Below, in pieces: positions 37,826 to 46,577 of a stretch of 64,000 nt of DNA (the first letter of the stretch is position 1; each line of letters begins with the position of its first letter). Made by a program: the position numbers and the translations under genes. Where the stretch lies: contig CAISGR010000103.1 of the NCBI GenBank assembly GCA_903884945.1, forward strand, positions 62,001 to 126,000. Reading direction: 5' to 3'. This stretch comes from an uncultured bacterium. GTDB lineage: Bacteria > Pseudomonadota > Alphaproteobacteria > Sphingomonadales > Sphingomonadaceae. The notes under the pieces were generated by a model, which had not been told where the DNA came from, made no database searches, and saw nothing but the letters and a program-made list of their open reading frames with translations.

Positions 37826-38096
37826 GGATAGCCTTTCGTCCCATCCGGAGGACATCAAGGCCGCGATCAGGAAGCTTTACGGCTCCCTTCTCGCGTTCGA
37901 GCGCGCCAAAGGGCTGCCGGCCAATTCGGCCCGCGACGTTCTGCGCGGAAAATCGGTGACGAGGACCGCCAAGGCGATCGCCGACGAGCTGGACGCTCCT
38001 GTGCAACAGCTGTTTCCTAATCGGTTCTTGTCCCTAGTTCGGGACAATAGCAGCGATGCCATAGCCACGCACCGTCTAAATGCGGGGGCGCGCTAG
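37824..38096 (+). CDS. Ner/Nlp-like DNA-binding protein, 90 aa
   Basis: The pattern SSHPEDIKAAIRKLYGSLLA, FERAKGLPANSARDVLRGK and AIADELDAPVQQLFPNRF is that of Mu Ner and Nlp regulators. In Mu, Ner limits early transcription and repressor expression. The ATG at 37824 overlaps the repressor ATG on the other strand within CCATGG. First gene of the rightward early operon; a third operator lies in its last codons. Confidence 0.85.
   Translation: MDSLSSHPEDIKAAIRKLYGSLLAFERAKGLPANSARDVLRGKSVTRTAKAIADELDAPVQQLFPNRFLSLVRDNSSDAIATHRLNAGAR
38028..38047. promoter_or_regulatory. Third operator copy, near the end of the Ner-like gene
   Basis: TTGTCCCTAGTTCGGGACAA has perfect 7-bp arms (TTGTCCC/GGGACAA) around 6 bp, the same TCCC-N6-GGGA design as the two sites by the repressor start. 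It is 52 bp upstream of the ParB-MucR gene. Confidence 0.7.
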
Positions 38097-38098
38097 AC

Positions 38099-39487
38099 AT
38101 GGCGACGGCTCCGGTAATTGACGCGCCTGAAGCGAACCCGGTCGAGGAAATCGTCTCGATCCGGATCGACCAGATCGACGCGAGCGATCGGCTTCGCCCG
38201 ATCGACCCGCAATGGGCAGCCGCGCTTGGCGCCGTCATGGCGCGCGAGGGGCAGCGGACACCGATCGAAGTCTGCCAGCTGCCCGGCCGGGCAGGCTGGA
38301 AGCTGGTCACCGGCGGGCACCGCGTCGCGGGTGCTGCACTTGAGGGCATCGAGTATCTGAAGGCGATCATCGTCGGCGCCAATCTGGCCGAGCGGCGCAT
38401 GCGCGAGGTGTCCGAGAACCTGTGGCGCCGCGACCTGAACCCGCTCGATCGCGCCGCGTTCGTCGCCGAGTTGGTGGCGCTGCACAAAGAGGCGCGCGGC
38501 ATCGATCCGGCCAAGGACGGGCGCGTCGCCTCCGTCATGACGCGCTGGCAAAAGGCCGTGAAGGAAGAAGCGGCGGATACAACGGCAACGATTGCCGGTG
38601 TATATGGCTGGGGCCAGGACGTGGGTGCGGCGATCGGTCTTTCCGAGCGTACGATCCGCAACGACCTTGTCCTGTATCGCCGCCTCATGCCCTCGCTGGT
38701 TGCTGCCTTGCGCGACCAGAGGCATCCCCTCGCGACGAACGGCGCGCAGCTCCAGGCGCTCGCCAAGCTGGAGCATGCCGAGCAGGCCCGCGTCGTTGAG
38801 ACACTTCTTGGCTCGCCCGCAATCAAATCGGTCAACGATGCCCTCGCCAAGGTGCGCGGATCTAACCGGGCGATCGACCCGGAGGCCAAGCGGCTGTCCG
38901 CCTTCATCGGCACTTTCCAGCGCATGGGGCTGGCCGAGAAGAAGGGCGCGCTGGCGCAGCTTGAAGGGCTGTTACCGGCCGGGACCACCCTGTCCAACGT
39001 CGAGGGCGCGCGCGGGAAAAGCGCGCCGGACGAGCGCTACCGGGTCGAACTGATCGATGCGCTCGACGCCGCTTTCAAGGTCCTCGTGCAGCTCTGCGAC
39101 GGGGAGTCGGTGGAGGACGAGGACATCCAGGATGCCTGCGGGAAGATCCAGGGCTCGTTGATGGCCGCAAACGCCGGGGCGATCCCGGCGGTGGAAGCGG
39201 CAACTACGCCGATCGCCGAGCCGGTGGCCGAACCGGCCCCGGTACCGGCGGTTGCGATCCGGGCGTCGGTCAAGCCCGACTACCTCGTCTGCCTGGAGTG
39301 CGGCGAGAAGCACGTCCAGCTGAAGCGCCACCTGAGCAAGCATGCGCTGGACGCCGACAGCTACATCGCGAAGTGGCGCCTGCCGCTCGACTACCCCTTC
39401 ACTGCGCCGAACGTCTCCGAGGCCCGCCGCCAGGCGGCGAAGAAACTCGGCCTGCGTTCCGGCGCCAAGCCGGGAGGTAACGCATGA
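38099..39487 (+). CDS. ParB-like nuclease-domain protein with C-terminal Ros/MucR domain
   Basis: 462 residues. The N-terminal ParB/Spo0J domain spans about 20-110 (IDASDRLRPIDPQWAAALGA, VTGGHRVAGA, VSENLWRRDLNPLDRAAFVA) and is followed by an HTH (DVGAAIGLSERTIRNDLVLY). After a Pro/Ala linker at about 360-385, the last 70 residues are a Ros/MucR-type zinc-finger regulator: KPDYLVCLECGEKHVQLKRH, then LSKHALDADSYIAKWRLPLD and NVSEARRQAAKKLGL. Zinc ligands would be C-x2-C and His residues. ParB-domain proteins are common in early operons of transposable phages; the MucR fusion is unusual. Confidence 0.85.
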   Translation: MATAPVIDAPEANPVEEIVSIRIDQIDASDRLRPIDPQWAAALGAVMAREGQRTPIEVCQLPGRAGWKLVTGGHRVAGAALEGIEYLKAIIVGANLAERRMREVSENLWRRDLNPLDRAAFVAELVALHKEARGIDPAKDGRVASVMTRWQKAVKEEAADTTATIAGVYGWGQDVGAAIGLSERTIRNDLVLYRRLMPSLVAALRDQRHPLATNGAQLQALAKLEHAEQARVVETLLGSPAIKSVNDALAKVRGSNRAIDPEAKRLSAFIGTFQRMGLAEKKGALAQLEGLLPAGTTLSNVEGARGKSAPDERYRVELIDALDAAFKVLVQLCDGESVEDEDIQDACGKIQGSLMAANAGAIPAVEAATTPIAEPVAEPAPVPAVAIRASVKPDYLVCLECGEKHVQLKRHLSKHALDADSYIAKWRLPLDYPFTAPNVSEARRQAAKKLGLRSGAKPGGNA

Positions 39488-39615
39488 ACGCACCCGAATA
39501 TCTGCGCCGGCGCTCGCCGCGCAGCGGCATGACGCCGCTCGATCGCATCATCGTGCTCGGCATCATCGCCGCGCTGCCGCTGCCCTGGCTGGCCGTCGCG
39601 TGGTGGCTGTCATGA
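39484..39615 (+). CDS. Very small membrane protein, 43 aa
   Basis: The ATG overlaps the preceding stop and its own stop overlaps the next ATG (ATGA on both sides). A basic N-terminus (YLRRRSPRSG) precedes a single hydrophobic helix, RIIVLGIIAALPLPWLAVAW. Function unknown. Confidence 0.6.
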   Translation: MNAPEYLRRRSPRSGMTPLDRIIVLGIIAALPLPWLAVAWWLS

Positions 39616-40139
39616 CGCCCGTGCAGCTGAAGACGCTCGATTTCGTGCGGTCGTTCAAGGAGCAGTGGGGCTATGCGCCGAGCTTCCGCGAGATCGGCGA
39701 CGCCTTCGCGATCTCGCATGTCGCGGCGATGTACCGGGTGGAGACCCTCGTCGCGGCCGGCAAGCTGCGCTCGACGCACGGCAAGGCGCGCAGCCTGGAG
39801 CTGATCGACGACGTCGACCTGACCACGGTTTCGGTGGCGGACCTGCGCGCCGAGCTGGCGCGGCGCGGCGAAGTCCCGGGTGCGCTGTCGGTGCCGGAGC
39901 GGCGGGTGATGGGCCGGCGCGCGGTCACCTGCGCGGCGGACTGCTGCGATATCGCGGTGCGGGTCGGGCACCTAATGTGCCGCCATCACTGGTTCCAGGT
40001 GCCGTTCGCCCTTCGCGAGGCGATCAAGACCGCCCACGCCCTGGCCCGCGAGACGGGCGAGACCGGCGACGCCGATCGCTTCGGCGAACTGGTGCTTGAG
40101 GCGCGCGAGCTGGTCGCGGGCCGGAGGGAAGCGGCATGA
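39612..40139 (+). CDS. LexA-type winged-helix protein, 175 aa
   Basis: The N-terminal 65 residues match the LexA DNA-binding domain: LKTLDFVRSFKEQWGYAPSF, REIGDAFAISHVAAMYRVET, and LVAAGKLRSTHGKARSLEL. No LexA protease domain follows. Instead there is a cysteine/histidine segment (CAADCCDIAVRVGHLMCRHH) that may bind metal, then a helical tail. Overlaps neighbours at both ends. Confidence 0.78.
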   Translation: MTPVQLKTLDFVRSFKEQWGYAPSFREIGDAFAISHVAAMYRVETLVAAGKLRSTHGKARSLELIDDVDLTTVSVADLRAELARRGEVPGALSVPERRVMGRRAVTCAADCCDIAVRVGHLMCRHHWFQVPFALREAIKTAHALARETGETGDADRFGELVLEARELVAGRREAA

Positions 40140-40339
40140 GCCCGAGCGAGCGCCTGAAGCGGCACCGCGAGGAGATGCAGCGCGCGCTGGCCGACGGCAT
40201 CTCGCTGGCCGAGGCGCGCGAGCGGATGGCCAGCGACCGGCATCGCGCCGCGCAATCGCTGCTCGATTCGAAGCGCGCCGGCGTGCCCGCGCCGCGCGAG
40301 CGGGTGCCGCTGCCCGAGCAATGGTGGCAGCAGCTGTGA
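40136..40339 (+). CDS. Small helical phage protein, 67 aa
   Basis: ATGA overlap with the preceding gene and GTGA overlap with the next. Highly charged and helical (ERLKRHREEMQRALADGISL), with an HTH-like ISLAEARERMASDRHRAAQS stretch. Function unknown. Confidence 0.6.
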   Translation: MSPSERLKRHREEMQRALADGISLAEARERMASDRHRAAQSLLDSKRAGVPAPRERVPLPEQWWQQL

Positions 40340-40683
40340 GGCGCGGTTCCCACCCCAAGCGCATCGCGCCGCCCAGCCTGCGCCTGCCGCGCGAGCCGAT
40401 CTCCGGCGCCCAGGTCGAGCGCCTGCTCGCCCTCGCCGACCGCATCGCGCAAATCCGCGAAGAGGTCGCGACCGAGGCGACCCAGGCGGGCACCCGGCGC
40501 TACCTCGCGGGCAGTCCGATGACCGTCTCGCAGCCGTTGCCGGTCGACCGGCCGACGCCGGTCCTGACGCCGTCGATCATCGTGCCCGGCCAGCCGATCG
40601 CCGCGAGCCGCGCGCCGTGCCCTCGCTGCGGGACGCGCGGCGACATCGGCTGCGCCCACCAACGCCCGATGGAGGCCCTGTGA
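40336..40683 (+). CDS. Hypothetical phage protein with C-terminal zinc ribbon, 115 aa
   Basis: The GTG start at 40336 lies in the previous stop (GTGA). A helical middle part (GAQVERLLALADRIAQIREE) precedes a C-terminal CPRCGTRGDIGCAHQRP metal-binding-like motif. The stop overlaps the next start (TGATG). Confidence 0.6.
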   Translation: MRRGSHPKRIAPPSLRLPREPISGAQVERLLALADRIAQIREEVATEATQAGTRRYLAGSPMTVSQPLPVDRPTPVLTPSIIVPGQPIAASRAPCPRCGTRGDIGCAHQRPMEAL

Positions 40684-41906
40684 TGCCACGCGCAAAGTCG
40701 CCCGCCTGGACTGGTGCAGAAATCGCGATTCTCGACCACGTCTTTCCCCGTGAAGGGCTCAACGGAGCATCGGACGCGCTTCCCGACCGCAGCTGGACTG
40801 CCATCAACTGCATGGCGTCGAAGCGCGGCCTGAAGTCTCCCGTGGTGGGCAAGGCACCCGAACCGAAGCTCCAGGGCGAACGCCTCGAGGACGCGATCCG
40901 GCTGCGCGAGGCGGAGGGCTGGTCGTTCGCCCGTATCGGCGCGACGCTGGGCGTCTGCGAGGCCTCCGTCACGAATGCCGTGCTGATCGCGCTGTGCCCC
41001 CGTAAGGGGTTCACGCCCGCGCAACGCGACGAGAATGGCCGCCTGCTGCCCGAGGGACTCGAACGGCTTCGCCTGATGCTGCGCAAGGGCCTGAAGGGCG
41101 TCGAAATCCAGCTGCGCCTCGGCGTGAGCGCCGGCTGTGTCGCGGAGCAGCGCCGCCGGTACCGCGCCGACCTCAAGAAGCGCGGCAAGCAGGCGCTGCC
41201 ACCGCCCGGAGGCGGGCAGGCTTATAGCGGCGTGAAGCTTTCGCGTGAGGCGAAGCGGGCGGTAGAGGCGCTGCTGCTGGAAGGATATGGGGCGAAGAAG
41301 GTCACCGACCGCACCGGTGTGAGCAACACCAGCATCGGCCGCATCCGCAACCGCCTGATCAAGCGCCTGGCGAAGGCCGGCAAGACACTGCCCGGCTGCG
41401 ACCTCAAGGGCCGGCGCACCACGCAGAAGGAATCGGCCAACCGCATCCCCCCGGCGGCTATCGCCGAGTTCCGCCGCCTGCTCGTCGAAGAGCGCATGTC
41501 GGCCCGGCGCGCCGGCCTTCATGCCGGGCTTGGCGGCAGCGCCGCGCATCATGAGCGGCGGCGCATGCTGGATGAAGGCATCGTGCTGGCCAGCACCCGG
41601 CGCCTCGGTCGCGGCCCGGACAGCCGCCGCCAGACCGAGGCCGACCGCCTTTTCCCGACGGGCAAGATCGCCATCATCCGCTATCGCAATTTCGCGGCCG
41701 AGCACGGCTATCCCGCAGCCGTCGAGATGCTTCGCCAACAGCGCGCCGAGAAGCGCCAGGCGGAGCGCGAAGCTGCCCGTCGCCCGCGTACGTTCGAAGA
41801 GCAACTGGCCCGTGTGGCAGCCGGCGCGAAGCTGGTTTCGAAGCCGGACCTGCGACGCGCGGCACCGGATATGACGCTTGGCGGCATCGCGACGGGGGCA
41901 TTGTGA
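40683..41906 (+). CDS. Multi-helix-turn-helix DNA-binding protein, 407 aa
   Basis: A Myb/GcrA-like N-terminus (SPAWTGAEIAILDHVFPREG, SWTAINCMASKRGLKS) is followed by at least three more HTH-like units: GWSFARIGATLGVCEASVTN, GVEIQLRLGVSAGCVAEQRR and GAKKVTDRTGVSNTSIGRIR. A basic C-terminal region (QQRAEKRQAEREAARRPRTF) ends it. No family recognised. The architecture suggests a protein that reads several DNA sites at once, possibly an early regulator or accessory transposition factor. Confidence 0.7.
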   Translation: MPRAKSPAWTGAEIAILDHVFPREGLNGASDALPDRSWTAINCMASKRGLKSPVVGKAPEPKLQGERLEDAIRLREAEGWSFARIGATLGVCEASVTNAVLIALCPRKGFTPAQRDENGRLLPEGLERLRLMLRKGLKGVEIQLRLGVSAGCVAEQRRRYRADLKKRGKQALPPPGGGQAYSGVKLSREAKRAVEALLLEGYGAKKVTDRTGVSNTSIGRIRNRLIKRLAKAGKTLPGCDLKGRRTTQKESANRIPPAAIAEFRRLLVEERMSARRAGLHAGLGGSAAHHERRRMLDEGIVLASTRRLGRGPDSRRQTEADRLFPTGKIAIIRYRNFAAEHGYPAAVEMLRQQRAEKRQAEREAARRPRTFEEQLARVAAGAKLVSKPDLRRAAPDMTLGGIATGAL

Positions 41907-42043
41907 TGGCCGGCTGGCTCCCAAGGTTCACCACCTTCACCTATGAAGTCGGCCTGGACGATGAGTTTGAGGGCCGGGAGTTCATGCTCCACTGGGGCGG
42001 CTGGCACGTCTCCTTCGGCTTTATCTATCGGCGCGCCCGCTGA
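41906..42043 (+). CDS. Very small phage protein, 45 aa
   Basis: Coupled at both ends by TGATG overlaps. Aromatic-rich (TTFTYEVGLDDEFEGREFML then HWGGWHVSFGFIYRR). It is short but sits in an unbroken chain of overlapping genes. Function unknown. Confidence 0.5.
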   Translation: MAGWLPRFTTFTYEVGLDDEFEGREFMLHWGGWHVSFGFIYRRAR

Positions 42044-42324
42044 TGGCCGGCCCGCTCAGCTTTGCGCAGGAGGAAGCCCTGCGCGCCCTCTTTCGCGGCG
42101 AGCGGTTCGGCATCGATGCCAGGACCGAGCGCGGCCTTGAGCATCGTGGCCTGGTGACCCTCCGGGACGTCACCACGGCGGACGATATCACCTTCCACCA
42201 TCTGCCGTTCCTGACCGAGCAGGGCGCGATCGTCGCCGCCCGCCTCGTGGCCGCGCAGGATCTCGCTGCCGGCGTGCGCCGGATTCGGAACGGCTTCCGC
42301 GTGATCGACGGGGGCCTGGCATGA
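42043..42324 (+). CDS. Small hypothetical phage protein, 93 aa
   Basis: Winged-helix-like composition (FAQEEALRALFRGERFGIDA, then TERGLEHRGLVTLRDVTTAD and LTEQGAIVAARLVAAQ), resembling small phage wHTH proteins. Overlaps the next gene by ATGA. Confidence 0.6.
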   Translation: MAGPLSFAQEEALRALFRGERFGIDARTERGLEHRGLVTLRDVTTADDITFHHLPFLTEQGAIVAARLVAAQDLAAGVRRIRNGFRVIDGGLA

Positions 42325-42848
42325 AGGCGCTTACCATCTACCAGCCTTGGGCCTCACTCATCATGGCTGGCGCAAAGCCATATGAGTTTCGAAAATGGAA
42401 CCCGCGCGAGCGCGGTGGTTCCTACGCTCGCTTAATCGGCGAGCGGATCATCATTCACGCCAGCGCTAAGCTGATCGATCGCCGTGAAGTCATTGACCTG
42501 ATCGAACGGCTTGATGGGTCCGATCAGCAGCGCGCGAGCACCACGCTGCTGCGCGATAAGGCGATGCCGATACTGGATGCCGCGCTGGCGATGACGATGC
42601 GCGATGCAGACGGCAGTCTTGGCCTTCCTCTGTCAGCTGGCATCGGCACGGCAGTGCTCGGGGAACCGAGACATGTAGGTGAGATCGCTGACGAATTCCG
42701 CCTCGTAAAGATGAACGACAGCGATCGATACGAGCACGCCAACTGGGGCTGGCCGATGCTCGACATTGAGGAGTGGGGCACGCCAATCCCCATGCGCGGA
42801 TTTCAGGGCTTTTGGACCTGGCCGACGCCGGACACGCTCGGCCTGTGA
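42321..42848 (+). CDS. ASCH-domain protein, 175 aa
   Basis: Starts MKALTIYQPWASLIMAGAKP, the characteristic ASCH/PUA-like opening, with YEFRKWNPRERGG and IIIHASAKL strands and C-terminal NWGWPMLDIEEWGTPIP. ASCH domains bind RNA and some act as amidohydrolases on modified nucleosides. In phages the role is uncertain; RNA binding or nucleoside deamination/hydrolysis are candidates. Confidence 0.85.
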   Translation: MKALTIYQPWASLIMAGAKPYEFRKWNPRERGGSYARLIGERIIIHASAKLIDRREVIDLIERLDGSDQQRASTTLLRDKAMPILDAALAMTMRDADGSLGLPLSAGIGTAVLGEPRHVGEIADEFRLVKMNDSDRYEHANWGWPMLDIEEWGTPIPMRGFQGFWTWPTPDTLGL

Positions 42849-43309
42849 GCAAGCGCCGCGCCTCGATCCCGGCCGGGCAGTTCGCCTTCAGCTTCGAGCC
42901 GCCCGCTCCGGCGCGCAACGAGGCCGATCTGGCGGGCCTGGACGCGATCGTCGCGGCGACGGTCGCGCGGATGCTCAAGGAAGACGATCGCAAGCGGCCG
43001 GTGATCGCGGCGGAAATGTCCGCCCTGCTGGCGACCGGCGTCTCCGCCCTGATGCTCGACGGCTACGCGTCCGAGGCGCGCGAGCACGTCAATATCTCGG
43101 CGGCGCGCTTGCTCGCGCTGGTCGCCGTCACCGATCGCTTCGACCTGCTCGACAGCCTGGTGCGCCGGATCGGCGCGTCGGTGCTGGTCGGCAACGAAAT
43201 CCTCGCGGCCGAACTCGGCCACATCGATCGCCAGATGGCCGCGCTGAAGGCGCGGCGCCGGTCGATCGAGGCAGCAACACCGATAATCGAGAGGAAGCCG
43301 CGCTCGTGA
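42845..43309 (+). CDS. Hypothetical phage protein before the transposase, 154 aa
   Basis: GTG start at 42845 (GTGA overlap with ASCH gene). Helical throughout (GLDAIVAATVARMLKEDDRK, EMSALLATGVSALMLDGYAS, LLDSLVRRIGASVLVGNEIL). No family recognised. The stop overlaps the transposase start. Confidence 0.65.
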   Translation: MSKRRASIPAGQFAFSFEPPAPARNEADLAGLDAIVAATVARMLKEDDRKRPVIAAEMSALLATGVSALMLDGYASEAREHVNISAARLLALVAVTDRFDLLDSLVRRIGASVLVGNEILAAELGHIDRQMAALKARRRSIEAATPIIERKPRS

Positions 43310-45270
43310 AGCCTGCCGGGGGAAAAATCTGGTTTACCGCAGCCGAACTGGCCGCGCTGGCGCTGCCTGGGCTGCCCAAATCGAAGCGCAAGATCAACGA
43401 GGATCACGCGCCGCGCTGGGCGTTGCAGATCGACGGGGCCGGCCTGCCGCTCGCCCGGCCGCGCCAGGGGCGCGGCGGCGGGCTGGAGTTCCACCTCGAA
43501 GCGCTCCCGGCGGCGGCGCGGGCCGAGCTGGCGAAGCGCGGCGTCGCGGTGATCGCCGACGTCTCGGCGAAGCCCGAGACGACGATCGGCGCGCGCTGGG
43601 CCTGGTACGAGCGGCAGAGCGAGAAGGTGAAGGCCGAGGCGACGCGCCGGGCCGGCGTCATCGCCCAGGTGGAGCATCTGGTCGCGGCCGACATGACCCG
43701 TTCGGCGGCGGTGCCGATCGCGGCGAGCCATGCCGGCGTCGGCGCATCGACGCTGTGGAGCTGGATCGCTCTGGTCGACGGCATCGCGCCGGCCGACCGG
43801 CTGCCCTATCTCGCGCCGCAGCATCGCGGCGGCGGGGCCGAGGCGGAGATCGACGAGGATCTCTGGAAGCTGCTGGTGTCGGACTATCTGCGCCCGGAAA
43901 AGCCGACCTTTTCCAGCTGCTATTACCGGCTGCGCGATGAGCGCGCCAAGCCGCTCGGGATCGTGCTGCCATGCGAACGCTCGCTGCGGCGCAAGCTGGA
44001 GCGCGACATCGATCCGCGCGTCGTGATCATGCGCCGCGAGGGTGCCGAGGCGCTGCGGCGCACCCTGCCGCCGCAGAAGCGCACGGTCGCCGATCTCCAC
44101 GCGATGGAGCTGGTTAATATCGACGGGCATAAATGGGATGTGTTCGTGCGCTGGCCGGACGGATCGATCTCGCGCCCGCTGATGGTCGGCATCCAGGATG
44201 TCTACAGCCGCAAGATCCTCGCCTGGTCGACCGGCAAGACGGAAAGCGCGGTCGAGACGCGGCTCGCCTTCGCGCACCTGTTCGAGCGCTACGGCATCCC
44301 CTCGGCCTGCCTGATGGACAATGGCCGCGCCTTCGCCAGCAAGTGGATCACGGGCGGCGCGGCATCGCGATTCCGCTTCAAGATCCGCGAGGAAGAACCG
44401 CTCGGCATCCTCACCGCCTTGGGCGTGAAGATCCACTGGGCGATGCCCTATCGCGGTTCCTCCAAGCCGATCGAGCGCGCCTGGCGCGATTTCTGCGACA
44501 CGATCGCCAGGCAATCGGCCTTTTCCGGCGCCTATACGGGCAACAAGCCCGACGCGAAGCCGGAGAATTACGGCAAGACGGCGGTGCCGCTCGCCCAGTT
44601 CCTGGAAGTGGTCGAGGCCGGGATCGCTGCGCACAATGCCCGGCCCGGCCGGGCCACCGAAATGGGCCAGGGGCTGCACAGCCTGGATGCGGTGTTCGAG
44701 GAATCCTATGCCACGGCGCCGATCGGCAAGGCCACGCCCGAGCAGCTGCGTCTCGCGCTGCTCGCGGCCGACGACGTTTCGACCGATCGCCGCAATGGTT
44801 CGATCAAGCTGCATGGCAATACCTACTGGACCGAGGATCTCGCGCTGATCGCCGGCGATCGCGTGACGGTGCGATTCGACCCGGACGATCTGCACAAGCC
44901 GCTTCACGTCTACAGCCGCGAGGGCGCCTTCCTGTGCAGCGCGCCCGTCTGGGAGGCGACAGGCTTCCTCGATGTCGCTGCCGCAAAGGGACGCGCACGC
45001 CTGGAGAAGGGCCACCGCAAGGCCGTCAAGGCGATGGTGGAAGCGGCGCAGCTGCTCGAAGCTGCCGACGTCGCCGCTGCCTATGACCGCGTTGCCGAGG
45101 CAGCGCTGCCCGCGCCCGGCGCGGTGCGCCCGGTGCGGCACCGTGGCCAGACGGTCGCCCAGCTCAAGACAGTCTCTCAGAGGGCTCCGAGAGCCGCCCA
45201 GGACGCCTCTCAGGCGCAGCTCATGGACCGCCTCGGCGCGGGCCTCGGCAAGCTGCGCTCAGTCAAATAA
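43306..45270 (+). CDS. MuA-type DDE transposase/integrase
   Basis: 654 residues from GTG 43306 (GTGA overlap). An N-terminal Mu-type DNA-binding region (KIWFTAAELAALALPGLPKS) is followed by an internal HTH zone, then a retroviral-integrase-fold catalytic core. The DDE set is in ELVNIDGHKWDVF, SACLMDNGRAFAS and GSSKPIERAWRDFCD. A Mu transposase C-terminal barrel (VTVRFDPDDLHKPLHVYSRE) and a helical tail complete it. It performs strand transfer during lysogenisation and replicative transposition together with the ATPase downstream. Confidence 0.95.
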   Translation: MKPAGGKIWFTAAELAALALPGLPKSKRKINEDHAPRWALQIDGAGLPLARPRQGRGGGLEFHLEALPAAARAELAKRGVAVIADVSAKPETTIGARWAWYERQSEKVKAEATRRAGVIAQVEHLVAADMTRSAAVPIAASHAGVGASTLWSWIALVDGIAPADRLPYLAPQHRGGGAEAEIDEDLWKLLVSDYLRPEKPTFSSCYYRLRDERAKPLGIVLPCERSLRRKLERDIDPRVVIMRREGAEALRRTLPPQKRTVADLHAMELVNIDGHKWDVFVRWPDGSISRPLMVGIQDVYSRKILAWSTGKTESAVETRLAFAHLFERYGIPSACLMDNGRAFASKWITGGAASRFRFKIREEEPLGILTALGVKIHWAMPYRGSSKPIERAWRDFCDTIARQSAFSGAYTGNKPDAKPENYGKTAVPLAQFLEVVEAGIAAHNARPGRATEMGQGLHSLDAVFEESYATAPIGKATPEQLRLALLAADDVSTDRRNGSIKLHGNTYWTEDLALIAGDRVTVRFDPDDLHKPLHVYSREGAFLCSAPVWEATGFLDVAAAKGRARLEKGHRKAVKAMVEAAQLLEAADVAAAYDRVAEAALPAPGAVRPVRHRGQTVAQLKTVSQRAPRAAQDASQAQLMDRLGAGLGKLRSVK

Positions 45271-45288
45271 CCGCAAAGGAGAAAGCCG

Positions 45289-46260
45289 GTGAACGACCCT
45301 ACCGACCTGCCCATCAACGTCGACGACATGATCCTGTGGCTCGACGAATACCGTAAGCGGACCGGCAAGAGCTGGACCGCGATCTCGAAGCTCAGCAATA
45401 TCCCGCCCAGCACGATCTCGCTGTTCGGGATCGGCAAGTATGAAGGCGACCAGGAGAAGGTCGCGCGGCGGGTCTATGCGTTCCGCCAGAAGGTGGAGAG
45501 CCAGGAGCAGCGCACCGCGACGATCCTGGCCGAGCCGGACTATGTCGAGACGCCGACCTCGCGCCGCGTCACGATCCTGCTCGAAATGGCGCAGATGGGT
45601 CGCATTGTCGTCGCCGCGATGGGGCCGGGTACGGGCAAGACGATGGCCGCCCGGCACTTCCAGAAGTGCATGGGCGAAAGCGTGTATCTGGTGACACTGC
45701 GCGAAACGACCGGCGACGTCACGCCGATGATCCGCCAGGTGATGCGCGCGATGCGCCTCCGCCCGCACGGGCATAACAAGGCCCAATGCTCCGAGCAGAT
45801 CATGGACCATGTCCGCGCCAGCAAGAGCCTGATCATCTTCGACGAGGCGAACTTCCTGACGCTCAGGGCTATCGAAGAGATCCGCGCGTGGCACGATGCG
45901 ACCGGCGTCGGCATCGCCAAGCTCGGCAACGAGGAGCTTGCCCAGCGCATTCGCGGCGGCCGGATGAGCCATCAATATGCCCGCCTCGCGCGCCGGATTC
46001 GGAAAATCTATGTGCAGGACCTGCTCAGCGAGGAGGATATCATCCCGTTCCTCGACGCGGCCGGCATCGACGATGCGCGGACGCGCCGGCTGCTGATCCA
46101 GGTGGGCACTTCGCCGGGGCATGGCGGCCTGGGCGAGGTGCAGCAGATACTGGAAGACGCGCACATGCTCGCGATCGGCGAGGACAAGGCCATCGAGTTC
46201 GAGCACATCGCCGCGTCGAGCGGCTCGCGGGTGACCCAGATCCTGCGGAGGGCGGCATGA
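45289..46260 (+). CDS. MuB-type transposition ATPase
   Basis: 323 residues from GTG 45289, with AAAGGAG at ideal spacing. A small N-terminal HTH region (SWTAISKLSNIPPSTISLFG) precedes an AAA+ ATPase: Walker A AMGPGTGKTMAARHF, Walker B SLIIFDEANFL. A C-terminal DNA-binding/oligomerisation part follows. MuB selects target DNA, stimulates MuA and provides target immunity. Next to the transposase as in Mu. Confidence 0.93.
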   Translation: MNDPTDLPINVDDMILWLDEYRKRTGKSWTAISKLSNIPPSTISLFGIGKYEGDQEKVARRVYAFRQKVESQEQRTATILAEPDYVETPTSRRVTILLEMAQMGRIVVAAMGPGTGKTMAARHFQKCMGESVYLVTLRETTGDVTPMIRQVMRAMRLRPHGHNKAQCSEQIMDHVRASKSLIIFDEANFLTLRAIEEIRAWHDATGVGIAKLGNEELAQRIRGGRMSHQYARLARRIRKIYVQDLLSEEDIIPFLDAAGIDDARTRRLLIQVGTSPGHGGLGEVQQILEDAHMLAIGEDKAIEFEHIAASSGSRVTQILRRAA

Positions 46261-46577
46261 GCGGCGGCATTTCACACGCGTTCGCTGCCGGCGTCGAGTT
46301 CATCGTCGCCGGGCTCGGGCCAGATCATCCCAAGCCGCTCAGGGGCCTGTTCGCAGCCGAGCGCGGCGACTGGAAGCTGACGATCAACGCGAGCCCGGAG
46401 CCGGTGCTTCCGGAAGGCATGAGCGCCGAACTGTGCGCCTGGACGATCTTCGCCGAGAACAGCCGTTATCTCGTCTTCGGCCTGTTCGGCCCGGCAGGCG
46501 GCATGATCGGCGGCGGCATGAGCGAGGACCAGTTCATCGCCGAGATCAAAGGCCTCACTGCGGAGATGGCAGCATGA
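46257..46577 (+). CDS. Hypothetical phage protein, 106 aa
   Basis: ATGA overlaps on both sides. It contains VLPEGMSAELCAWTIFAENS and a glycine-rich LFGPAGGMIGGGMSEDQFIA stretch. No family recognised. Confidence 0.6.
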   Translation: MSGGISHAFAAGVEFIVAGLGPDHPKPLRGLFAAERGDWKLTINASPEPVLPEGMSAELCAWTIFAENSRYLVFGLFGPAGGMIGGGMSEDQFIAEIKGLTAEMAA

